Below, one piece after another: positions 21,566-30,723 of a stretch of DNA of 64,000 nucleotides; within the stretch, counting starts at the first letter, position 1; each line of letters opens with the position of its first letter. This DNA is from Maribacter litopenaei (lineage in GTDB: Bacteria > Bacteroidota > Bacteroidia > Flavobacteriales > Flavobacteriaceae). Under the pieces are notes generated by a model. That model was not told where the DNA came from. It saw nothing but the letters and a program-made list of their open reading frames with translations, and made no database searches. A program made the translations under genes and the position numbers. The stretch is taken from NCBI RefSeq assembly GCF_025244665.1, contig NZ_CP104205.1:1423001-1487000 (forward strand), given 5' to 3'.

Positions 21566-22587
21566 ATGATAATAAATTTAATCAGTGATACGGTCACAAA
21601 GCCAACTGCGGGAATGTTGGAAGCGATGATGACCGCCGAGGTAGGGGACGATGTTTTCAAAAATGATCCTTCTGTAAATGCTTTGGAAGAAAAAGTAGCG
21701 AAGATGTTTGGAATGGAAGCGGCCCTTTTTTTTCCAAGTGGCACAATGACCAACCGGACCGCTATTAAATTACATACCCAACCAGGGGAGCAATTGATAT
21801 GTGACAAATATGCGCATGTTTTTAATTACGAAGGTGGCGGTGTTAGCTTTAATAGCGGAGTTTCCTGTCGGTTATTGGATGGTCATCGCGGAATGGTGAG
21901 CGCCCAACAGGTTGAGGAAGCGATTAATCCTCCTGATTTTTATCATAGCCCTTTAACTTCATTGGTTTGTATTGAAAATACAACGAATAAGGGAGGTGGA
22001 GCCTGTTGGGATTTGGAGGAGTTGAAAAGGATTAAAAAAGTTTGTGAAAAACATGGTCTACATTATCATTTGGATGGAGCTAGGTTATGGAATGCCATGG
22101 TGGCAAATAATGAAAATCCAAAGGAGTATGGGGCGCTTTTTGAGACCATTAGTGTTTGCCTAAGCAAAGGCTTGGGTTGTCCAGTTGGTTCTGTTCTTTT
22201 AGGGACAAAGGAGCATATTCATGATGCCCTTAGAATTCGGAAAATTTTAGGTGGTGGTATGCGTCAATCCGGATTTCGGCAGCCGCGGGGATTTATGCCT
22301 TGGACCATCATGTGGAACGACTAGCTGAGGATCATAGAAAAGCTACCGAAATTGGAAGGGAACTCAATTCGTTGCCATTTATAAAGAAAGTGGAACCTAT
22401 TGAAACCAATATTATCATTTTTGAAATAGATGATAAACATATGTCTAGTGAAGACTTTAATTCACGATTGGTTAAAAAGGATATACATATTATTAGTATG
22501 GGACAGGGTAAATTAAGAATGGTTACCCATATGGATTATACAGATAACATGCACGACTATTTTTTGGGAATACTGAAAAAATTATAA
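21566..22587 (+). CDS. Low-specificity L-threonine aldolase (GntG/LtaE type), frameshifted
   Basis: About 341 residues, PLP-dependent fold type I. Seen: SDTVTKPT at the start, FFPSGTMTN, the aspartate of HLDGARLWNA and the PLP-binding lysine in VCLSKGLGCPVGS. It cleaves L-threonine or allo-threonine to glycine and acetaldehyde. The frame breaks at about 22277-22279, where TTTCGGC stands for an expected TTTCCGGC; repair joins RQSGF to AAAGIYALDHHVERLAEDH. It follows the metalloprotease by only 20 bases and is probably transcribed with it or from its 3' end. Confidence 0.88.
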
Positions 22588-22606
22588 GTGTTAAAAATTG
22601 ATGGCC

Positions 22607-22909
22607 TTATTGAATCAAAATATTCTTTAGGTTCTTAATTCCATTTTCCATACCGGCTTCGGAATTATATAGTCCACTACTTCCTACTACAGACCCATGG
22701 TCGTTTTTTAGGTTAAAAAGAAACTTACCTTCGAAATTTGTTTTTCGCTCAAATCTTTTTAAGGGTAGATTTACGTCTTTTATTTCATTGAGTGTGGTTT
22801 CCAAAGATTTGGTGTCAGGAAATTCGACACTTTCTAATAATATCTTTCCGGATGCCGATTTTACAACAAACTGGTAGAATTTATCCTCCTTGTTCTTAAC
22901 CTCGATCAT
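22607..22909 (-). CDS. DUF1508 (YegP-like) protein
   Basis: 100 residues with the YegP-like beta-beta-alpha motif visible as KFYQFVVKSASGKILLES and again, more divergently, as EGKFLFNLKNDHGSVVGSSGLY, i.e. two copies of the domain. Family function is unknown. It lies about 57 bases downstream of the YbaB gene on the same strand, convergent with the aldolase. Confidence 0.82.
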   Translation of the reverse strand: MIEVKNKEDKFYQFVVKSASGKILLESVEFPDTKSLETTLNEIKDVNLPLKRFERKTNFEGKFLFNLKNDHGSVVGSSGLYNSEAGMENGIKNLKNILIQ

Positions 22910-22966
22910 ACCAATTCTTTCTTTTAAAGATAGGTAATTTGAGAGAATGAAATTATATAAAGTTGC

Positions 22967-23293
22967 TTATTTAAAAAGTGAGTCCATTCCTGGAATATTG
23001 GGCATACCTTCCTTTGCAACAGCCGCCAATTCAGTTTCGTTAACACTGGTTGCCCTATTTATCGCTTTGTTCAGTGTCAAGATCAGATAATCCTCTAATT
23101 GTTCTTTGTCCGAAAGCAATTCTTCCGAAATATCAATCTTTTTAATTTCCCTATTGGCGGTAATGGTTATCGAAACGGAACCATCCGAAGATTTTTCATC
23201 AATTAGAACCGTATCCATTCGTTTTTTGGTTTCCTCCACTTTTTCCTGGGTTTCCTTAAGTTTGCCCATCATACCCATCATATCTCCGAACAT
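22967..23293 (-). CDS. YbaB/EbfC family nucleoid-associated protein
   Basis: 108 residues: an N-terminal Met/Lys/Glu-rich helix ([19 protein letters not shown]), a central beta strand region ([17 protein letters not shown]) and a C-terminal helix ending [13 protein letters not shown], matching the YbaB fold and length. Family members bind DNA as dimers and shape the nucleoid. In many bacteria the gene neighbours dnaX/recR, which is not the case here. Confidence 0.88.
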   Translation of the reverse strand: MFGDMMGMMGKLKETQEKVEETKKRMDTVLIDEKSSDGSVSITITANREIKKIDISEELLSDKEQLEDYLILTLNKAINRATSVNETELAAVAKEGMPNIPGMDSLFK

Positions 23294-23399
23294 AGGTGAA
23301 TTTTATTTTTGATTATAAATCAAATTTAGTGAAATGTTCAAATACTATCGAATTAATAATTCCCTTCTGCAAAATCTGGATGCTCCTGATATTTAGTTT

Positions 23400-23407
23400 T
23401 ATTTTTG
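23400..23407 (+). promoter_or_regulatory. Possible -7 element (TATTTTTG) of the S9 peptidase gene
   Basis: TATTTTTG matches TANNTTTG and lies 30 bases before the ATG at 23438. No convincing -33 element is seen at the expected spacing. Confidence 0.35.
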
Positions 23408-23437
23408 CGACCATCTTAAAAATGAAAAGTGTTACAC

Positions 23438-25498
23438 ATGACAAATAGGAAAGCGCCCGTTGCTAAAAAGGAACCCAAAGAATTGGTAGCCCATAATGAT
23501 GTGCGAATCGATAATTACTATTGGCTCAACGAAAGAGAAAATCCTGAGGTCTTGTCCTATTTGCAAAGTGAAAATGACTTTTACAATGAAATGACCGCAC
23601 ACACCAAACCCTTCCAAGAAGCGCTTTTTAATGAAATGAAGGCGCGAATAAAGGAAGATGATGCGTCTGTACCTTATAAACTTAATGGCTATTGGTACAA
23701 AACCGGATATGAAGTCGGAAATGAGTATCCTATCTATTCCCGGTTCAAGGAAGTCCTAGAGTCTAAGGAGGAAATCATGTTCAATGGAAACGAAATGGCA
23801 GAAGGACACGATTATTTCAGTATGGGCGGAATTGCGGTGAGCCCTAACAATTCAATGGCTATTTTCGGTGTGGATATAGTTTCAAGACGGGAATATTCAC
23901 TGCAAGTGAAAAATTTGGAGACTGGTGAAATATATCCCGATAAAATTGAGAATACTACAGGTGGGGGTGTCCGATTCAACGATAATAAAACATTTTATTA
24001 TACGAAGAAGGATCCTGTTACCTTACGATCGGACAAAATTTATAAGCATATACTTGGCACCTCAGTATTGGAGGACGAGTTAATTTTCCATGAAAAGGAC
24101 GATACATTTAGCACCTTTGTGTATAAGACCAAATCAAAAAAATATATTGTAATAGGTTCCCATAGCACATTAACTTCGGAATTTCAGATCTTATCCTTGG
24201 AAAGACCGGAAGAGGGATTTAAAATGTTTTCTCCCAGGGAAAGGGGAATGGAATATTCCATTTTACATTACAAGGACAATTTTTATGTGTTGACCAATAA
24301 AGATGGGGCTTTCAACTTTAAATTGATGAGGGTAGGAGAGTCCAATACCAGTTCTGAACATTGGAAAGAGTTCATTGAACATCGAGAGGATGTGTTGTTA
24401 GAAGATGTGGATATTTTTAAGGAGTACTATGTGCTCTCTGAAAGAGAAAATGGACTCAACAAAATCCGTATAATCAGATGGGATGGCTCGGACGCCTATT
24501 ATTTACCTTTTTCGAGCGAAACCTATACGGCACACGTAGGTAATAATCGAGACTTTGACACCCATATTTTAAGATATTCATATAATTCATTAACGACTCC
24601 AAGCTCGGTAATTGACTTCAATATGGTTACCAAAGAGGAAACCGTTATGAAGGAGCAAGAGGTTTTGGGTGGAAATTTTGATAAGGAAAACTATCTTGAA
24701 AAACGTATTTGGGCACCTGCAAAGGACGGTTCCAAAATACCTATTTCTTTGGTTCATCATAAAGATACCGATCTTACTAAGGACACTCCGCTCTTACAAT
24801 ATGCCTATGGTTCATATGGGTATACTATTGATCCTTATTTTTCAACGGTCAGATTAAGTTTATTGGACAGAGGATTTGCCTATGCCATTGCCCACATACG
24901 GGGAGGTGAATATTTGGGTAGACAATGGTACGAGGACGGAAAGCTTCTAAAAAAGATGAACACCTTTACGGACTTCATCGACTGTTCTAAATATCTTATT
25001 AAACAGAATTTAACAAGTGCTCAGCATCTCTATGCCATGGGTGGTTCCGCTGGAGGCCTCTTAATGGGCGTTATTGTGAATATGGCTCCTGAACTCTATA
25101 ATGGGGTCATTGCTTCGGTTCCTTTTGTGGATGTAGTGACAACCATGTTGGATGATTCTATACCACTTACTACGGGTGAATATGATGAATGGGGAAATCC
25201 AAATGAATTGGACTATTATAATTATATCAAGTCGTACTCCCCTTATGACAATGTGATAGCACAAAACTACCCTAATTTATACGTAACTACTGGGCTACAT
25301 GACTCCCAAGTACAGTATTTTGAGCCCGCAAAATGGGTTGCAAAACTAAGGGAATTGAAAAAAAATGATAAACTTTTGTACTTTGACATTAACATGGATG
25401 CCGGTCATGGTGGGGCTTCCGGAAGATTTGAGGCACTTAAGGAAGCGGCCAAGGAATATGCTTTTTTGTTGGATTTGGAAGGAAAAATAGTACTGTAG
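23438..25498 (+). CDS. S9A prolyl oligopeptidase family (oligopeptidase B-like) serine peptidase
   Basis: 686 residues from ATG at 23438. The N-terminal part is a seven-bladed propeller (starting with the family's DNYYWLNERENPEV) and the C-terminal part an alpha/beta hydrolase domain with catalytic Ser in GGSAGG, Asp in TGLHDSQVQYFEP and His in DAGHGGASGR. No signal peptide, so cytoplasmic. Oligopeptidase B cleaves short peptides after basic residues. Intact frame. Confidence 0.92.
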   Translation: MTNRKAPVAKKEPKELVAHNDVRIDNYYWLNERENPEVLSYLQSENDFYNEMTAHTKPFQEALFNEMKARIKEDDASVPYKLNGYWYKTGYEVGNEYPIYSRFKEVLESKEEIMFNGNEMAEGHDYFSMGGIAVSPNNSMAIFGVDIVSRREYSLQVKNLETGEIYPDKIENTTGGGVRFNDNKTFYYTKKDPVTLRSDKIYKHILGTSVLEDELIFHEKDDTFSTFVYKTKSKKYIVIGSHSTLTSEFQILSLERPEEGFKMFSPRERGMEYSILHYKDNFYVLTNKDGAFNFKLMRVGESNTSSEHWKEFIEHREDVLLEDVDIFKEYYVLSERENGLNKIRIIRWDGSDAYYLPFSSETYTAHVGNNRDFDTHILRYSYNSLTTPSSVIDFNMVTKEETVMKEQEVLGGNFDKENYLEKRIWAPAKDGSKIPISLVHHKDTDLTKDTPLLQYAYGSYGYTIDPYFSTVRLSLLDRGFAYAIAHIRGGEYLGRQWYEDGKLLKKMNTFTDFIDCSKYLIKQNLTSAQHLYAMGGSAGGLLMGVIVNMAPELYNGVIASVPFVDVVTTMLDDSIPLTTGEYDEWGNPNELDYYNYIKSYSPYDNVIAQNYPNLYVTTGLHDSQVQYFEPAKWVAKLRELKKNDKLLYFDINMDAGHGGASGRFEALKEAAKEYAFLLDLEGKIVL

Positions 25499-25509
25499 AA
25501 AAAAAATAG

Positions 25510-25548
25510 TAGATTTGTAGCAAATTTTAACAAATCTGTGATTTGCTA
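25510..25548 (+). promoter_or_regulatory. Promoter -7 element and interleaved inverted repeats in the leader of the cysteine-synthase-like gene
   Basis: TAGATTTG at 25510-25517 matches TANNTTTG. The following bases hold two interleaved inverted repeats: AGATTTG (25511-25517) with CAAATCT (25531-25537), and TAGCAAAT (25518-25525) with ATTTGCTA (25541-25548). Within them, neighbouring segments can also pair (ATTTG-tag-CAAAT, CAAAT-ctgtg-ATTTG). Either an operator or alternative RNA structures are possible. Confidence 0.45.
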
Positions 25549-25573
25549 AAAATAAACAAAACATATCCCCCTT

Positions 25574-26613
25574 ATGGAAAATAAGATAAAGGCTAACAAC
25601 AATATCTTAGAATTAATTGGGAAAACACCTTTGGTAAAACTAAATAGGATTACCGAAAACTTTAAAGGTGACTTTTATGCCAAAGTAGAGGCATTTAATC
25701 CAGGACATTCCTCCAAAGACCGTATCGCAATCCATATAATTGAAGAAGCCGAACGTAAAGGCCTTTTAAAGGAAGGCAGTACCATAATTGAAACTACCTC
25801 TGGTAATACTGGTTTTAGTATTGCTATGGTAAGTATTATAAAGGGATACAAGTGCATCTTGGCGGTTAGTTCAAAATCTTCTGCCGATAAAATAGATATG
25901 CTACGTTCCATGGGAGCGGAGGTTTATGTATGTCCAGCTCACGTAAGCGCTGATGATCCTAGATCTTACTATCAGGTCGCAAAGCGTTTACATAGCGAAA
26001 CAAAAAATTCCATATACATCAATCAATACTTTAATGAATTGAATATGGAGGCTCATTACAGTTCTACCGATCTAGAAATTTGGGAACAAACTGGAGGACA
26101 AATAACGCATTTGGTAGCTTGTAGTGGAACCGGGGGAACAATATCAGGAACAGCGAGATATTTGAAAGAACAAAACCCTAGTATTAAAATTATAGGGGTG
26201 GATGCTTATGGTTCCGTATTGAAGAAGTATCATGAAACAGGAACTTTAGATACTAATGAGATTTATCCTTACAGGATTGAAGGCCTAGGAAAGAATTTGA
26301 TTCCTACGGCCACAGATTTCGATGTTATTGATGAGTTTATAAAAGTAACCGATGCGGAAAGTGCCCATACGGCCGGAGAAATTTCCGAACAGAAGGAATT
26401 TTTGTAGGTTATACCAGTGGTGCAGTTATGCAAGCCGTGAAACAACTGGACGAATTAAATACATTTGATAAGGATAGTAAGGTAGTGGTCATTTACCCAG
26501 ATCACGGTTCAAGATATATGAGCAAAATATACAGTGATCAGTGGATGGAAGATCAAGGATTTCTTGAGGCTAATCCTGTTGAAGCAAAGCAAGAAATTCA
26601 ATTTATAAAATAA
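25574..26613 (+). CDS. PLP-dependent cysteine synthase-family enzyme, candidate cysteate synthase, frameshifted
   Basis: About 346 residues, fold type II. The PLP lysine is in [11 protein letters not shown], the substrate loop is [10 protein letters not shown], and the phosphate-binding loop is [14 protein letters not shown], followed by EGLG. Such enzymes replace the beta substituent of serine derivatives; known products are cysteine, cystathionine or cysteate. The immediate neighbour is an alpha-oxoamine synthase, which is the pairing used for capnine synthesis, where the first enzyme makes cysteate from O-phosphoserine and sulfite. That role is inference; ordinary cysteine synthesis is the alternative. 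The frame breaks at 26385-26388 (CCGA for CCGGA), and repair gives [15 protein letters not shown]. Confidence 0.85.
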
Positions 26614-26635
26614 TAATCCTTTGGATTCGATTAAA

Positions 26636-26664
26636 AAAAGCGGGCATCAGGCCCGCTTTTTTGT
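26636..26664 (+). terminator. Rho-independent terminator
   Basis: Stem aaagcgggc (26637-26645), loop atcag, stem gcccgcttt (26651-26659), then T run. It lies 24 bases after the stop of the cysteine-synthase-like gene. Confidence 0.85.
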
Positions 26665-26701
26665 GTATTTAAATTATTTATGAATGCTGTCCAAAAATTT
26701 T

Positions 26702-26709
26702 TACTTTTG
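26702..26709 (+). promoter_or_regulatory. -7 element (TACTTTTG) of the oxoamine synthase gene
   Basis: TACTTTTG fits TANNTTTG and is 23 bases before the ATG at 26732, directly after a terminator, so this gene probably has its own promoter. Confidence 0.45.
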
Positions 26710-26731
26710 CAGGCAGAATCAAAATTAGGCA

Positions 26732-27992
26732 ATGAGAGACTTATTTGAAAGAATCATAGAGAATAAAGATCCTTTGGGAAAATGGGCTTCACAAGCAGAA
26801 GGATATTTTGTATTTCCAAAGTTGGAAGGTCCTATTTCCAATAGGATGAAGTTCCAAGGTAAGGATGTTATTACTTGGAGTATAAACGATTATTTAGGTC
26901 TCGCCAATTTACCGAGAGATAAAGAAGGTGGACGGTGAAGCAGCAGCCGAGCACGGTGCTGCGTACCCAATGGGAGCAAGAATGATGAGTGGCCATACGG
27001 ATTTCCATGAGCAGTTGGAAAAGGAATTGGCAGAGTTCTCGCAAAAGGAAGCTTCCTACTTATTAAATTTTGGATATCAAGGTTTTATGTCCGTTATCGA
27101 TGCCTTGGTTACTAAAGATGATATCATTGTCTACGATGTAGATTGTCATGCTTGTATTATTGACGGGGTACGCTTGCATATGGGGAAGAGATTTACTTTT
27201 ACCCATAACAATGCGGAAAGCTTGGAAAAGAACCTGGAAAGGGCGACCAAAATGGCCGAACAAACCGGAGGAGGTATTTTGGTTATTTCCGAGGGTGTAT
27301 TTGGGATGCGCGGTGAGCAAGGTATTCTGAAGGAGATTGTAGCCTTAAAAAAGAAATTTAGTTTTAGGTTGTTGGTAGATGATGCTCATGGTTTTGGTAC
27401 TTTAGGTAAAACCGGAGCCGGTGCCGGTGAGGAACAAGGGGTGCAAGATCAGATTGATGTGTATTTGGCGACTTTTGCTAAATCTATGGCAGGTATTGGG
27501 GCGTTTGTTGCCGCGGATAAGGAAATTATAGATTACTTAAAATACAACTTGCGTTCTCAAATGTTTGCAAAATCCCTTCCCATGGTTTATGTAAAGGGTG
27601 CTTTAAAACGTTTGGATATGTTGCGTACCATGCCCGAACTTAAAGCCAAGCTTTGGGAAAATGTAAATGCGCTTCAAAACGGTCTAAAGGAAAGAGGTTT
27701 TGATATTGGGACTACTACAAGTTGTGTAACCCCGGTGTATTTAAATGGAAGTATACCGGAGGCTATGGCTCTTGTCAAGGATTTGAGGGAAAATTATGGT
27801 ATTTTCTGCTCAATTGTAGTATATCCGGTAATCCCTAAAGGTTTAATTTTGTTGAGATTGATTCCAACGGCTACACATACGATGGAGGATATTACCGAAA
27901 CTTTAGATGCTTTTTCAGCTATTAGAGACAGGTTGAAAAATGGAACCTATAAAAGACTTTCCGCAGCTGTTGCTGCGGCTATGGGAGAGTAA
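26732..27992 (+). CDS. Alpha-oxoamine synthase family enzyme, candidate cysteate/serine C-fatty acyltransferase, frameshifted
   Basis: About 420 residues, PLP fold type I of the serine palmitoyltransferase/2-amino-3-ketobutyrate-CoA ligase family. Seen: YLGLAN, GARMMSGHTDFH, LVDDAHGFGTLG with the PLP Asp, and the Schiff-base Lys in TFAKSMAGIGAF. These enzymes condense an amino acid with an acyl-CoA and release CO2. With the neighbouring cysteine-synthase-like enzyme, the likely product is 3-keto-capnine (cysteate plus fatty acyl-CoA) or 3-ketosphinganine if serine is used. The frame breaks at 26912-26916 (CCGAG for CCGG); repair gives LPEIKKVDGEAAAEHG. Confidence 0.87.
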
Positions 27993-28024
27993 TATTTTAT
28001 ATGTTCTTCAATTCAATAGAAAAT

Positions 28025-28056
28025 AAAAGCCCGAGACGTTAAGTTTGGGCTTTTTT
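28025..28056. terminator. Terminator between convergent genes
   Basis: Stem aaaagccc (28025-28032) pairs with gggctttt (28047-28054), with a 14-base interior and T run. Serves both the oxoamine synthase and, on the other strand, the end of the large GNAT-like gene, whose stop is at 28055-28057. Confidence 0.75.
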
Positions 28057-29173
28057 ATAGGCTCTTTCTATAGGTCCTTCTTCTTTTGTAAACCTCGGGG
28101 CTGAAATGTTTCCACATTTGTTTAATAGCGATATTTTCCTCCAGTTCAGGTGTTCTGTAACACATTAGAACACCTTTTTTCTTAAATACTTTATAGTATT
28201 CATTGAATATGATGGCCGTGACACCTTTATTTTGGTATTCAGGATGTATACCAATTAAATAAAAGATGGCATCCTTACTATTTCTTTTTGCTGACAATAA
28301 ATGAAAAATACCAAGAGGGAACAATTTACCCTTTGCTTTTTGTAACGCTTTCGAATAAGAGGGCATTACGATAGCAAATGAAATTAGTTTATCGTTTTTG
28401 TCCAGGATAAACTTTATATACTCTGGATTAATAAAGCTGATATACTTTTTCTTGAAATACTCCTTTTGTAATTCCGTAATAGGAACAAAGGAAGATAGCT
28501 TTGCATAGGTTTCATTAAATAGGTCGAACATTTCGTCGACATACGGCATGACCTCTTTGGTACTATTGAAGTTCATTTCTTTTAGACCGTATCTTTTTTT
28601 AACAATATCATTGAGTTTGGTAAAGAGGGCAGGGTCTGCGTTACTTACCGGAAACTTATTTTCCATGTATTCCTTCTCCTTAACAAATCCTAAGTCGGTA
28701 TAATGTTTTTCATAATAGGGGTGATTATACCAAGTTACCATGGAACCGATATGGTCAAAGCCCTCAACAAGTACCCCAACCTTGTCCAAATTGGAAAAAC
28801 CAACGGGGCCTTCCATAAATTCGAGAAAATGCTCTTTTCCAATCTCTGCGACCTTATCCAATAAAATCTTGGAAACATTTATGTCATCGATGAAATCGAA
28901 CCAACCAAAACGCATCTTTTTTATGCCCTGGTGACCTATTTCCAATCGATTGACAATAGCGGCTACTCTTCCCACAATAGCACCGTCCTTAAAGGCAAGA
29001 AAAAAGCGAGCATCGGCATCTTTAAAAACCGGATTTACATCTTTGTTAAAAGTGGCAAGTTCGTCTTTGATAATTGGAGGAACCCAATATTTTGAATTTT
29101 TATAAAGGGAAAAAGGAAAGGTTACAAATTGCTTCAGTTCCTGTTTATTACCAACTTCTTTTAGTGTAATCAT
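28055..29173 (-). CDS. Large GNAT-fold acyltransferase-like protein
   Basis: 372 residues. Opening FVTFPFSLYKNSKYWVPP and FFLAFKDGAIVGRVAAIVNR resemble a widespread Bacteroidota GNAT-like family often mislabelled as GTP cyclohydrolase; a second GNAT-like half includes FYLIGIHPEYQNKGVTAIIF with the acetyl-CoA-binding pattern. Cytoplasmic, no signal. Its convergent position beside the oxoamine synthase recalls that bacterial N-acyltransferases for sphingoid bases are GNAT-related, so an N-acyltransferase for capnine is conceivable, but this is only context-based inference. Confidence 0.75.
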   Translation of the reverse strand: MITLKEVGNKQELKQFVTFPFSLYKNSKYWVPPIIKDELATFNKDVNPVFKDADARFFLAFKDGAIVGRVAAIVNRLEIGHQGIKKMRFGWFDFIDDINVSKILLDKVAEIGKEHFLEFMEGPVGFSNLDKVGVLVEGFDHIGSMVTWYNHPYYEKHYTDLGFVKEKEYMENKFPVSNADPALFTKLNDIVKKRYGLKEMNFNSTKEVMPYVDEMFDLFNETYAKLSSFVPITELQKEYFKKKYISFINPEYIKFILDKNDKLISFAIVMPSYSKALQKAKGKLFPLGIFHLLSAKRNSKDAIFYLIGIHPEYQNKGVTAIIFNEYYKVFKKKGVLMCYRTPELEENIAIKQMWKHFSPEVYKRRRTYRKSL

Positions 29174-29260
29174 TGATGCTTCTTAGAAGCATCAATATTA
29201 GGAATATTAATCAATATCGAAAAATTAGGGAAAGTTAAAAGTGAACCTATTCATTCCTTT

Positions 29261-30345
29261 CTAGAAGTCAATTTCACTATCCTCCCTATTTCCTTTCTTT
29301 TGGGCCTTTTTGAGTTTTCTCAATTGTTTTTTGGAAGGTCCTAAATCTATATCTTCTGCACCGTTTCCACTAGATCTTCTGTTTTTTCGCTTTTCCTTTT
29401 TCATGGAATTTTTCTTGATAGGCCCTCCGGATCCAACGGCTTTTTGATCATCGATTGGTATAAGGGTATCTTTGTGGAAATCAAATCGGTAAGACCCTCC
29501 AGCATTTACAAATACCCTTGAAGGTGTATTTTTAAAGCTGGCACCAAGTCCCAAATCCACTTGGATTGGGTCATTTACCAAATAGGCGACACCTCCCCTA
29601 AGCAATAAATCGGCATATCTGTCACTTTGTATACCCTGATGCTCCAAAAAGGTACTCCATTTAGGATTTCTAAAGGCATGGGATATAGATATCAAATAAC
29701 TGAATTCGGGATCATCGGTACCGATTCTATCATAAGCAGTATTCGTAATCATTACCATTCGGGGGTCATTCTGCTTTGGGTCGCAATCATCACTCTTGGT
29801 GAAACTGTGGGCTCAGTTGGATAATAAGGATTATCGCCCAACACGAAATTTGCGCCCGCGTATAGGGATACCGCGGGTAACAGGTTTTTAAAACGAAACT
29901 TGTGGTTGGCTCTCCAGCTATATAGATTAGGCTTATTACGCTCTGGGTTTTTGTATGGATCATAGATTAAATATTTTAATCCCAGTCTATTCCTTGAAAA
30001 ATCCCTTCTTTTGGCCTTTAGGTCAAAGTACTCGTAGACAATATCCTGATCCTGAAAAGTACCTTCATAATTAAGTTCCAATTGTTCAAAAAGTAGCCCA
30101 TACCGTAATGAAAAGTTGGTTCCCCAAAGATTGGATTGCGTGTTTAATCGAGTATGGTCACTTTGTTCGTAAAATAGCCCCATCTCCAGCTGTAGAACAT
30201 TTTTTCCTACGGCATAGGCGCTAACGGAGAGCCCTGGCCTATTTGAGTTGATGACATCCGTATATTGAGCAGTTGCCAAGAAAGGGCCAAACAATAAAAG
30301 TATAAGCTGGAAAAGGAGTCTTTTGGTAATAAGGGGCTTACCCAT
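29261..30345 (-). CDS. Outer-membrane beta-barrel transporter-like protein (Phenol_MetA_deg type) with basic C-terminal tail, frameshifted
   Basis: About 361 residues: signal peptide (GPFLATAQ), then alternating amphipathic strands typical of a small outer-membrane barrel (RPGLSVSAYAVGKNVLQLEMG, LRYGLLFEQLELNYEG), and an unusual Lys/Arg-rich tail of about 60 residues (KKNSMKKEKRKNRRSS, KKQLRKLKKAQKKG). The barrel half resembles putative MetA-pathway/transporter proteins; substrate unknown. The frame breaks at 29759-29762 (TTCGGGGG on the plus strand for expected TTCCGGGGG). Confidence 0.72.
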
Positions 30346-30431
30346 GGAAACGACTTTATAATTATTTTAATACTTTGAATCTAGTAATACAACGTGATAA
30401 TTGTATTTTTGATATATATCAATCCAAATAA

Positions 30432-30695
30432 ATGGCATTTTTAAAAACAATATTGATAATTCTTTTGGTGTATTATCTGCTGAAGATTTTGGCAAGGATG
30501 TTCGCACCCAAAATATTGAATTATGCTGCCAAGAAAACGGAGTCCCATTTTCGGAAGACATATGAGGGATTCAATCAGGAATCCAACCCACAAGAAGAAC
30601 AAGTAGGTGATGTTATCATAAATAAGAAATCTACCAAGAAAAAAAACAATTCCGAAAAAGTTGGGGAATATATCGATTTTGAAGAAGTAGACTAG
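30432..30695 (+). CDS. DUF4834-like small membrane protein
   Basis: 87 residues: one N-terminal membrane segment (FLKTILIILLVYYLLKILARMFAP), then a charged Lys/Glu-rich soluble part (KKSTKKKNNSEKVGEYIDFEEVD). This arrangement and its position directly before YfhO match the flavobacterial DUF4834 family, whose function is unknown. The stop is 28 bases before the YfhO start. Confidence 0.75.
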   Translation: MAFLKTILIILLVYYLLKILARMFAPKILNYAAKKTESHFRKTYEGFNQESNPQEEQVGDVIINKKSTKKKNNSEKVGEYIDFEEVD

Positions 30696-30723
30696 TTATC
30701 TTTGTCTCACCAACCACCGGAAC

